This document shows, one piece after another, positions 55,152-64,000 of a stretch of 64,000 bases of DNA. The stretch is taken from NCBI RefSeq assembly GCF_009727055.1, contig NC_052349.1, forward strand, positions 92,816,770-92,880,769. The letters run 5' to 3'. The notes under the pieces are model-generated. The model saw only the letters and a list, made by a program, of their open reading frames with translations. It ran no database searches and had not been told where the DNA came from. Source of the stretch: Benincasa hispida. Taxonomy: Eukaryota > Streptophyta > Magnoliopsida > Cucurbitales > Cucurbitaceae. The number at the start of each line of letters is the position of its first letter. The first letter of the stretch is position 1. The translations under genes were made by a program, and so were the position numbers.

Positions 55152-56201
55152 TTGATTGATGAGGGAGCTTTCAGTGAAAAAAGTTCAAGTAGTAGTGACC
55201 TACAGAACTATCAGCTTACACGTGACAAGCCTCAGTGGGTGAGACAGGCTCCTACAAGGTATGGTTATGCTGATTTAGTTATTTATGCTTTTACTTGTGC
55301 AGCTGACAGTATTAAAGCAGAGCCTCTTACTTTTGAGGAGGTAATTGTATCTGATTCGAAGGAACAATGGAAAGATGCTATGGAAGCAGAGTTGTTCTCG
55401 TTACAGAAGAACCAGACATGGTCATTGGTTCCAAGGCCTCCTAATCAGAAACTCATTCAGTCAAAGTGGATTTATAAAATCAAGCCAAGTACAAGAGGTA
55501 ACAGTAAGCCTAGGTATAAATCTAGACTGGTAGCCAAGGGCTACACTCAGAAGGAGGGAGTTGACTTTCATGAGATTTTCTCTCCGGCAGTGAGGCATTC
55601 CTCCATTCAATTAATTTTATCTATTGTTGTTCACTTTGATATGTTTGTTGAACAGATGGATGTCACCATAACTTTCCTTCATGGAGAATTGAAGGAAGTG
55701 ATCTACATGGCTCAACCTAAGGGCTATGAGGTGAAGGGAAAGGAAGACATGGTTTGTCGTCTTCACAAGTCCATCTATGGACAGAAGCAATTACCGAGAC
55801 AGTGGTATATCAGGTTTGACACATTTATTATGAAGCAAGGGTTACACAAGAGCTCATATGATGCCTGCATGTACTGGAAACTATCTCAGAAAGGTACATA
55901 TATTTATTCACTTCTATATGTAGATGATATGATCTTGGTGTCTAAAGATTATTCTGAAATCTGTGATCTCAAGAAACAGTTGAGTAGTGAATTTAAGATG
56001 AAAGATTTAGGTGAACTGGAAAGGATCCTAAGCATGGATGTGAAAAGAGATAGAGAGAAAGGTTTGTTAAGCATTTTGCAGGAGAGTTATATGCATAAAC
56101 TGCTTGAGAAATATAATATGTCTGGTTGTAAGGCAGTTTCAACACCCTTAGCATCTCATTTTAGGCTTTCTTCGTCTCAATTTCCTGTTACTGAACAATA
56201 A
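55152..56201 (+). pseudogene. Copia E reverse transcriptase, long intact frame
   Basis: A 349-residue open frame: 'WKDAMEAELFSLQKNQTW', 'KWIYKIKPS', '[21 protein letters not shown]', 'VEQMDVTITFLHGELKEVIYM', 'CRLHKSIYGQKQLPRQWYIRFD', 'SLLYVDDMILVSKD' and 'FKMKDLGELERILSMDV'. YVDD is intact (about residue 258). MDVKTAFLHG reads MDVTITFLHG. It ends before RNase H at a TAA created at the junction with the D leader. The first half of the polyprotein is broken, so it is not translated from a normal start. Confidence 0.88.
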
Positions 56202-56203
56202 AA

Positions 56204-57900
56204 GTTAGAGATTTTGTAATAGTTAGCTTTAGTTTTGAGGATTTGAGACAATTTTTGCCGGTTCATCAACGTTTTATTTAATATACATGAGATGTATGTG
56301 GTTTATATGGCATAATGTATGACATATAGATTTGAAACCCACCTTAGGTTGTGCAATTATTCATGCATCATGTATTATAAGTGTTATAATATGGCATGAT
56401 GAAATTACAAGAAAGCATGTGCATGCATCATGAAAATATAAGAGTTATATTTATGCATGCAGTAAGCATATTCATGCATCATCTTTATATTATAAGTGTT
56501 ATAGTATAAGGGTGAATGGAAGCATGTTTGCTTGGTTCGTTTCTTGTTTCTATAAGTGTTATATAAAAAGTAGCAATGAATGAACAATGCATAGAGCATG
56601 ACACTTAGGCTATTTGTAAAAGTTATGAATGCCTTGTATGTGTTAGCTTTGCGTTGTGAATGATTTTGGTTATTTCTGTTATGAGATTTATAATAGAAAT
56701 TAAAACTAAAATCGATAAGAAAGAGTTGCATGCGAACTTAGGCAAACTCATGTTTTAAAAGGGTTTTAAAATTGAATTGAGATAGATCTAAGTTCAAAGG
56801 TTCTAATGGGATTTGCAACCTAACTTAATCTTTGTAAATAAGTTTAATAGGATTAAATTGATTGGCATAAAAGATTAAGATTGTATTAAATCTATCTATA
56901 AGGGACCTTTTGTCTAAGGTGGATTCTGTCTAGGCTGGGGTACTTAAGCTAACGGAAATAGAACACCCTTACCTGGGAACCTACCTGGAAAGGTGAATTA
57001 GATAGATTTTCTGCAAGCATGCGACAATTGGTCAAAGACTTCATTAAAGAGTTTAATAGATGATGATCAAATGTTATTTAACTATCCAAGGTAAAAGTTG
57101 CTCTTGAGCAAACCTAAACAGTCACTTAGTTAAAATTCTTCGTTGTGTTTTTTCTAAGTAAACTAAACCATAGATTATAAAATACTCAGTGGGAGGAAGA
57201 GATGTATCTGATATGTCAATGATTCCACTCACGTTTCTCCCTAAATGTTCACACTGTGAGATTCATGGTTGGCCTCGTGGTGCCCGTGGAAGCATCCTCC
57301 TTAGGATGGTGTTTGCATGAGTCAATATCAAGGTGGACGGAGAGAATGTTTATAGTAAGTGGGTGAAGGGTGTGTGTCAACACGTCCTACAGTCTCTGTC
57401 ATTGATTCGCACCGTGAGATCATTCTATACTCCCTCATGGCGCCCTGGGAGCGTCCCCCTTCGGATGGGTTTTATGCAGTTAGTCAATATCAAGGTGAAC
57501 TCTAGAAATGGATAGGGTCACTTTAGTTTTTGCCCCAATCAGATTTTTTCCCTTCGGATTGGCTGTTTGGGGCGGAACTCTAAGGCCTAAAATGGCAGGT
57601 CACACTTACGAGAAATTGTTAAGTAAGTTAATGATTTCTTGACCAAATCAATTATGGCCAGTCGTTATAGTAGCATGTTCTGGTATTAATGGCTAGTTGA
57701 GAATGTCTCAATTCATATGAGGGATAAATTAACCACCCTTCGGAAGTTTTTGTCCTAAACCTTTGAAGCGTCATTGCGAAACTAGATGTCACTCGGGGTT
57801 CATGTTAGTTTTGTTAAACCTTATTAGATGTTGTATGTTTTTTCAACGGGTATTTGCTTAAAACCTAACGTAGGTCAATGTGTTTTTGTTTTCAGCAATA
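56204..57900 (+). other. Leader of copia D, 5' truncated
   Basis: It starts at the equivalent of B position ~24570 ('ttttgtaatagttag'), so LTR, PBS and the CGATCG block are missing. Hairpins at 56372-56510 and the paired motif at 57271-57310 and 57438-57475. Confidence 0.75.
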
Positions 57901-58422
57901 TGTTTATATTTCTGTTGAATGCCTCTAATTTGACCAATTACATATAGTGGAAAGATTCTTGTAAAACATATTTCGTGGTAAACGGCCTCATGTCCCAACC
58001 CTTAATGCACCACAAAGTGTTTGTAATGCATATGAGGTGTGGATGAAGGCTAATTCATTGGCCCGACTTAACATATCGACTAGCATACCTGATGTTTTAG
58101 CCAAAAGAGTTGAGAACATGGTCATTGTACATGAGATCATGGACTCGTTGCAAGATTTGTTGAACGTCAGTTCTTACTTTTCGAGCACAAAGGGATGGAT
58201 GACAAAACCAGTAGTGTCAGTTCCCAAGTTAAACTCCAGGAAGAAAAAGCAAATGTTGCTAATTCTGTTGACGTTCATAGAAGAGAAGTGTTCTCTGATA
58301 TGGATCTTGGAGCTTATTTGGGTTCTGATACTGATCACACTACTCTCCAAAAGAGGAGGATGTCTAAAGATAATAGATGTGATTTATTGGTCTTGGATAC
58401 GTGTTTGGTAGAGAATGATGAT
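57901..58422 (+). pseudogene. Copia D gag, internally deleted
   Basis: Pieces: 'ASNLTNYI', 'NVCNAYEVWMKANSLARLNI', 'DVLAKRVENMVIVHEIMDSLQDLL', then a jump at about 58166 to 'KVKLQEEKANVANSV' and 'RCDLLVLDTCLVENDD'. The middle of gag and the zinc knuckle are gone. It ends at the ATGAT target site. Confidence 0.7.
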
Positions 58423-60103
58423 TGATAACGGGCAGAAATGCACGTTATCATAGTGCTAAGTTCTTAAATAATGTTGGATTGCGTTGATGAAATATGTTAC
58501 TTTGCATCCATTAAGTATCAATTTCGTAATATTGCAGTCGCATGCGTTCAGCACATTAGAACAGTTGATCTTTGTATTTTTGTGCAAAATATGCGTTAAC
58601 GCAATGCAAGAATTGCGATCATAGGAATCATTGGTCGAACGCAACTTCACCGCAAGGCTTTACGTTGATCATGCTCACAAACATTCGCCCAAGAAAGATC
58701 ATCGCAACTTGGTCAACGCAACATGGTGGGCGCATCTGGGTGAAAGGCCAATTAAGCGCGATGGGACAGAAAGCTGATGATAGTCGAATCCAAATTAAGT
58801 TGATAACCGATAACGGTCACAAAGTACATTCAACTTTATCGATGACAATTATTCGGCGCATCAGTCAGGAATTAAAGTTGTCCCATCTGTACAACTAGGA
58901 GAGAGAAGCCGCCTTTCACCATGGATGCTCTATAAATCCCAAGGGCATTCTTCAGAGAATGGGTTCACGAGTTTAGCAGTTAGAGATTTCATACTTCAGT
59001 TCGCACGTCTTTATTCTTAATTTTCTTTCATTTTAAGGCGGACGCGAGGGAAGAAGTTGTGCCGGCAAATCATTCCGGTAAGCTTGGGAGAGCGCCAAAA
59101 GCTTCAAGGACAGAGAGGGGGCCGACGCTTGCGGAAGCGGGAACATTTTTAGAACAGAATAGAGATTTCAGTGTAAAAGCCTCAGTTAGCAAGGAATTGC
59201 TACCAGGCTCTCTACCTTTAACTTCCATTGTCATTTTGTACTTAACTCATTTACAAAAATGGAACTTCCTTCTCTATACTTGTTCACTCTCTGTTATTCA
59301 CACATGAGTAGCTAAATCGGTTGAATGGGTTAAGAAGCATTTAGCTAGCACAACTAGGGAATCTTCATTCTTTGTGATTATCTTGTTTATGTATGCTTCA
59401 TTCATCCATTAGAGATACTCGGGAAGGTAGTCTAAGGACAGAATCTAGACTTTGGAAGGTCAGGTTAGAATCTAGACTCGGAAGAGCCAGATTAGAACGC
59501 ATGAATAAGAGATAGGCACTTAGGAATGAGTACTATTTGTTATCAACGCATTGCATGCATCCTAGAGATAGGATATGATTGTATGCGGTCACCTTGCTTT
59601 TATGCATTTTGCATCATCGCATAGGACAAGAGTAAAGACTTAGGGATGAGTTCTATGGACATTTTGCATTCAACACATGCATCCTAGATTTAGGAGCATC
59701 GCATTTACATTGGAAAATGACTTACTGTGCATGGTTGTAACATGATCGCATAGTCTGACACATTCCCAAGTAACGCTAGCTAAAGATCTTCTCAACCCGT
59801 TCATCGCATGCTCATTGCATCTATCAATGCAACTATCTTTTCTCAACTCCGCTGCATTTGTTTATTTCTTTTTTATCAACGCAAATAACAAATCCAACAC
59901 TTTATTTATTTATTCGGTTACCGCAAAGTTCTTCATAAAAATTACCAATGCAAACTGTTTCCACAAGTCCTTGTGTTCGACCCTGGACTTACCAAGAAAC
60001 TCAGAGGAATTTATACTTGGATTCCGCTGGGGAAACTTGAGTGCACAACGAAATTCCATCAATGCATATCATCCATATTTCCATTTCATAAAACCAAGCA
60101 TCA
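58423..60103 (+). mobile_element. Solo LTR, gypsy-type, TSD ATGAT
   Basis: It begins TGATAACGGGCAG and ends CCAAGCATCA, with ATGAT duplicated at 58418-58422 and 60104-60108. Removing it restores '...LVENDD SAWILDSG', the gag-protease join seen in B and C. At 1681 bp it is homologous to the LTRs of the composite at 26562-30688. TATA box CTATAAATC at 58930. Confidence 0.9.
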
Positions 60104-61400
60104 ATGATTCTGCCTGGATCCTTGATTCGGGTACTACTAATCACGCCAGTTCCTCTTACCAAGGATTCAGTTCCTAGCAAATATTGCCACAAGAAGAGAT
60201 GACTCTTCAAGTCGGTACTGGTAAGGTTGTTTCAATTGTTGTTGTAGGCAGGCTGAAGTTATTTTTGGATAAGAAACCTTATCTGATATAGGATAATGTT
60301 TTCGTAGTTCCTCATATCAAAAGGAACTTAATCTCGGTTTCTTGTCTCATTGAACAAGGTTATACCGTCTTCTTTTCTGAGAATAAAGTATTTATTTTCA
60401 AGAATGAAATGGAGATTGGTTTTGGTTCAATGGAAAGTAACTTATATGTACTAAGGCCGTTAGTCATAAAATCCTTGTTTAATACTGAAATATTCAGTAT
60501 AACGACAACAGCTAAAAGACCAAAGTTTTCTCCTATGGAAAACGCCCATCTTTGCCATCTAAGATTAGGTCACATCAACCTCAATAGGATTGAGCAATTG
60601 GTGAAAAGTGGACTTCTAAAGAGTTTAGAAGAAAACTCCTTGTTGGTGTGTGAATCATGCCTCGAAGGCAACATGACTAAACGACCTTTTACTGGAAAAG
60701 GTTACAGAGCCAAGGAAGCCTTGGAGCTTATACATTCTGACCTCTGTGGTCGAATGAGTATTAGAGCTCGAGGTGGGTATGAATATTTCATCTCTTTCAT
60801 AGATGATTATTCAAGGTATGGGTATCTCTACCTAATGCAACGTAAGTCTGAATCCCTTGACAAGTTCAAGGAGTATAAGGTTGAAGTTGAAAACTTGTTA
60901 GGTAAGAAGATAAAAACACTACGATCTGATCGTGGTGGAGAGTATATGAACCTCCAATTATGGAACTATATGATAGAACATGGGATTGTGTCCCAACTCT
61001 CGGCCTCAGATACACATCAGCAGAATGGTGTATCAGAAAGGAAAAACAGAACCTTGTTATACATGGTTCGGTCTATGATGAGTTATGTTCATCTTCAAGA
61101 CTCGTTTTGGGGTTTTGCAGTGGAGATTGCATACTACATTCTGACAATGTTCCCTCGAAAAGTGTTTTTGAAACACCTTTGAGTTGTGGAGAGACCGTAA
61201 AGGTAGTTTGCGCTACTTCAGGATTTGGAGGTGTCCAGCCCACGTGTTTATGATTGACCCGAAGAAGTTGGAACCGCGTTCAAAAGTTTGCCTCTTCGTA
61301 GGCTACCCCAGGGAAACGAGGGGTGGATACTTCTATGATCCGGGTGAGAACAAAGTGTTTATTTCTACAAATGCTATCTTCTTGAAAGAAGACCACATCC
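60104..61400 (+). pseudogene. Copia D protease and integrase
   Basis: Protease 'SAWILDSGTTNHASSSYQGF' keeps the catalytic DSG, followed by a TAG. The 257-residue frame 60409-61182 holds 'LCHLRLGHINLNRIEQL' with 'CESCLEGNMTKRPFTG' (HHCC finger), Asp in 'IHSDLCGR', Asp in 'LRSDRGGEYMN' and Glu in 'NGVSERKNR'. It is the best-preserved integrase of the family here, with the DDE triad intact. A frameshift at about 61180 leads to 'RKGSLRYFRIWRCPAHVF' and 'VFISTNAIFLKEDHI'. Confidence 0.88.
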
Positions 61401-61925
61401 GGGATCATAAGCCGTGAAGTAAGCTTGTTTCACGTGAGATTTCTACTGAGACTAAGACTATTAAGGTTTCAACAAGAGTTGTTGAACAAACTGACAAATC
61501 AACAAGAGTTGTTGAGGTCGGTGTATCTAGTCAACCAACTTAAGAATTGAGATTGCCTCGACGTAGTGAGAGGGTTATGAATCCACCGGATCACTACATG
61601 GGTTTGAATGAAGCCCATAACGTCATTTCTAATGATGGGGTCGAGGATACATTGTCTTTTAAGAAATCAATGGATGGTGTTAACAAGGATGAATGGATTA
61701 AAGCCATGAACCAGGAGATGGAGTCTACGTACTTCAATCAAGTCTGGGAGCTTGTGGATCTACCTGATGAGGTAAGACCTATCGGGTGTAAGTGGATCTA
61801 TAAGCGAAAGTGAGGTGTAAATGGAAAGGTGCAAACCTTTAAGCTTAGACTCGTGGCAAAGGGTTATACCGAAGTTGAGGGAGTGGAATATGAGGAAACT
61901 TTCTCACCTGTTGTCATGCTCAAGT
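61401..61925 (+). pseudogene. Copia D reverse transcriptase, N-terminal part
   Basis: 'RLPRRSERVMNPPDHYMGLNEAH', 'DEWIKAMNQEMESTYFNQVWEL', 'PIGCKWIYKRK' then TGA, '[29 protein letters not shown]'. It ends at the CAAGT target site of the second solo LTR and resumes at 63502. Confidence 0.85.
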
Positions 61926-63501
61926 TGATAGCTTGTAGAAATACAAACTATTGTAGCCTTTTACTTCGAATTATGAGTAAGCAGAATACGCGTTAATAAT
62001 ACCACGAATTCATGAGGAAAAGTGAGCTTGTGTCAACCAACACCAAAAATCCTCACAAACCTTATATCATGCATTATTATGCATCGAAGAGTCTATTTTT
62101 GTTGCCATTGCAGGAATTAACCGCATGCATCGACCTCAGACTGCCGCAAGTGTAACCGCATGCAAAGGTTCATAAAGACTAGTTCACCGCATGGAATATT
62201 ACGTCCACATAGTGATAATCTTAATGGAAGATTGATCGCCAAGTGGGTGGAATGCATTGACACTTCAAGAGAAACAAGCTTGAATGCATACCTTGGAAGT
62301 ATCAACAAGATAAGGTGATGCTAACGTTTCCCATACCACAATAAAGGTAACAGTGAGTCAGAATGCAATCATCAATGCTATCGGCATTTGAGCTCCATAA
62401 ATAGTGCCTTGGATCTTCACTTCAAATCATCCAAGTTTCTGCCTTAAGACAGATCCTTGCGATCACATATGAGAGCATGAGCAAGACACTCTTTGAGGAT
62501 TCTTCACCTCCAGCCCCTTCTGAGTGACGACCGGAGTTTTGTCGGAGATAGAACTCGAGAGAGACTTCTCCACCATTCATCCATGGCGCCACCAATAGCC
62601 TTAACGCATTTCTGATGAAAAGCAAGAGATTATTTATATCTAGCTCTCTATCTCTCCTTTTATCTTTGTATTGTATTACATTTTGGCTTAAGACATTAAT
62701 TCATTTTGTAATCAATGCATCTATTACTTCCTTCAGCACCATCTTCATCATCTTCTTCTTCTTTATCATCATCTACATTCGTCATTTAGTTGAATATCAA
62801 AGACAGTCGCATACTCAGTCATGCGGTTTAGAGATATGGTGCATGTAGCTACCCAACAGAGGTGTGCGTTGCAGGAGTATAGTGAGTTAATCCTCTTCGT
62901 TTGGTATGAGGCTATAGCAATGCTTGTCTATGAGTTGAATAGCTATAGCTAACTGCCCAAGAGGGTAAGTAGTGGAACACACTAAAGCAAAGTAAGCTTT
63001 GTTCCTAGAGATATAAACAATCTTATGCTCGACGCAACCATGCATTACAGAGATATAAGCATGCGGCTAGCCACCGAGAGGTGTGCGATGTGTTAGTGTG
63101 GTGAGCTGGGATTACTCGAGCGACTAAACATAATGAAGTCACCTTATTATGCGTTAACAATTGTTGCATCTCTACCAATTCTCATAGTTAAACTTTCATT
63201 GCTCAATCTGTTTAGTTAGGAGTAGGAGTAGTGCATATTCCATTAACTTTTGTCCTTTTATCGCCTCAAACGCATTGCTTCACAAACATTATTGAGTTAC
63301 AAGTCCCTCTGTTCGACTTCGGATCATCTCGAGAAACTTAGTGAGAAAGCAAGAAAACTTGTGACAGAAACACATGGTCATTGCATACGTGTTTAAACGC
63401 ATATCGTATGTTTTCTAGTTCAACACATGACTTTCGACGCACAGAGATTAACGCATAACATAAGACAAGCATATTTTCCTTTCCTCATTTTTCTACCAGC
63501 A
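61926..63501 (+). mobile_element. Solo LTR, gypsy-type, TSD CAAGT
   Basis: It begins TGATAGCTTGTAG and ends TCTACCAGCA, with CAAGT duplicated at 61921-61925 and 63502-63506. Removing it restores 'MLKSIRILL' in the RT. At 1576 bp it is diverged from the copy at 58423 but has the same order of blocks, the 5' hairpin and a TATA-like CCATAAATAG at 62395. No internal domain. Confidence 0.9.
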
Positions 63502-64000
63502 CAAGTCTATCAGGATACTCCTGTCCATATGAGATATGGCAAATGGACGTCAAGACTACCTTTCTTAATGGTAATCTTGAGGAGACCATACATGGCTCAA
63601 CCAGAGGGGTTCATGGTTCCAGATCAGGAGCAAATAGTTTACAAGCTTAATAGGTCCATTTATGGGTTGAAACAAGCGTCTAGATGATGGAACATTAGGT
63701 TTGAAAGTGCGGTCAAATCATTTAGCTTTTATCAAAACATTGATGAGCTTTGTGTTTACAAGAAGATCTTCAATAGCTCAGTAGCTTTCCTGGTACTGTA
63801 TGTGGATGATATCATATTCATTGGAAATGATGTAGGGTTTCTAACTGACATTAAAAAGTGGCTAGCTGCCGAGTTCCAAATGAAAGATTTGGGTGAGATG
63901 CAGTACGTTCTAGGGATCCAGATTATTCGAGATCATAAGAATAGGAGGTTAGCCTTGTCTCAGACATTGTACATCGATCAAATGTTGAAATGTTGATCAG
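63502..64000 (+). pseudogene. Copia D reverse transcriptase, C-terminal part
   Basis: 'SIRILL', a broken 'EIWQMDVKTTFLNGNLEET', 'AQPEGFMVPDQEQIVYKLNR', 'SIYGLKQASR' then TGA, 'FESAVKSFSFYQNIDELCVYKK', 'LVLYVDDIIFIGND', 'EFQMKDLGEMQYVLGIQIIRD'. YVDD is intact. The frame runs off near the window end; RNase H lies outside. Confidence 0.85.

Larger units (their letters stand above)
53549..56203 (+). mobile_element. Copia element E, different lineage, truncated both ends
   Basis: Colinear gag zinc knuckle, protease, integrase and RT, unlike the A-D family in sequence and closer to the TNT1-type pattern. The 5' part is replaced by the hAT end and the 3' part ends at 'FPVTEQ', where the leader of D starts. 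No LTR of its own is visible. Confidence 0.85.
56204..64000 (+). mobile_element. Copia element D, running off the window
   Basis: Same family as A-C: leader, gag, protease, integrase, RT. No 5' LTR or PBS; the leader starts directly after copia E. Two gypsy-type solo LTRs interrupt it. The RT continues past the right edge, so a 3' LTR may lie outside. Confidence 0.88.

Overview
The window is plant nuclear DNA: AT-rich, with GT-AG introns, plant-type LTR retrotransposons primed by initiator-Met tRNA, and one ordinary plant gene. The plant gene and the retroelement families fit a eudicot, possibly a cucurbit; that guess rests on recalled family resemblance, not on a search. About 80% of the 64 kb is transposable elements nested in one another. 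The only gene that looks intact encodes a secreted EG45-like (plant natriuretic peptide / barwin-expansin-like) protein, with exons 9224-9323 and 12832-13115.

Layout. 1-2248: two LTR relics, the first with a dense W-box cluster. 2283-7540: a decayed L1-type LINE on the minus strand, split by a solo LTR (3465-5149, TSD AGCTC) and by a truncated LTR. 7541-9223: intergenic sequence and the promoter of the EG45-like gene. 9224-13115: the gene, whose single intron holds a minus-strand solo LTR (9866-11787, TSD TTATT). 13116-19265: intergenic, with one orphan promoter/first-exon-like region near 17052. 19266-33486: two Ty1/copia elements, A and B. A is truncated by the 5' LTR of B. The gag of B is split by a gypsy-like insertion made of two ~2 kb LTRs and only 25 bp between them (26562-30688, TSD CTCAG). 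33487-42840: an Athila-like Ty3/gypsy relic carrying a non-autonomous CACTA transposon (33735-37457, TSD TGA) that has captured part of an FKBP-type prolyl isomerase gene. 43426-52450: copia element C on the minus strand, cut at its 5' LTR by a hAT transposon fragment (52451-53548). 53549-56203: a second copia lineage, E. 56204-64000: copia element D, running off the window, with two gypsy-type solo LTRs in its coding region (58423-60103, TSD ATGAT; 61926-63501, TSD CAAGT).

Almost every element is dead. In-frame stops often fit C-to-T decay, and the RT of A has lost both catalytic aspartates. The most interesting signals are: the LTR-25 bp-LTR composite; a 28-nt GAAA-capped hairpin, partly supported by compensatory changes, at the start of each gypsy-type LTR; the gene-capturing CACTA; and a conserved leader in the copia A-D family with serial short hairpins, a twice-repeated G/C-rich motif and CGATCG-rich clusters. 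A single N at 22335 between two ~110-bp near-copies marks a probable assembly artefact.
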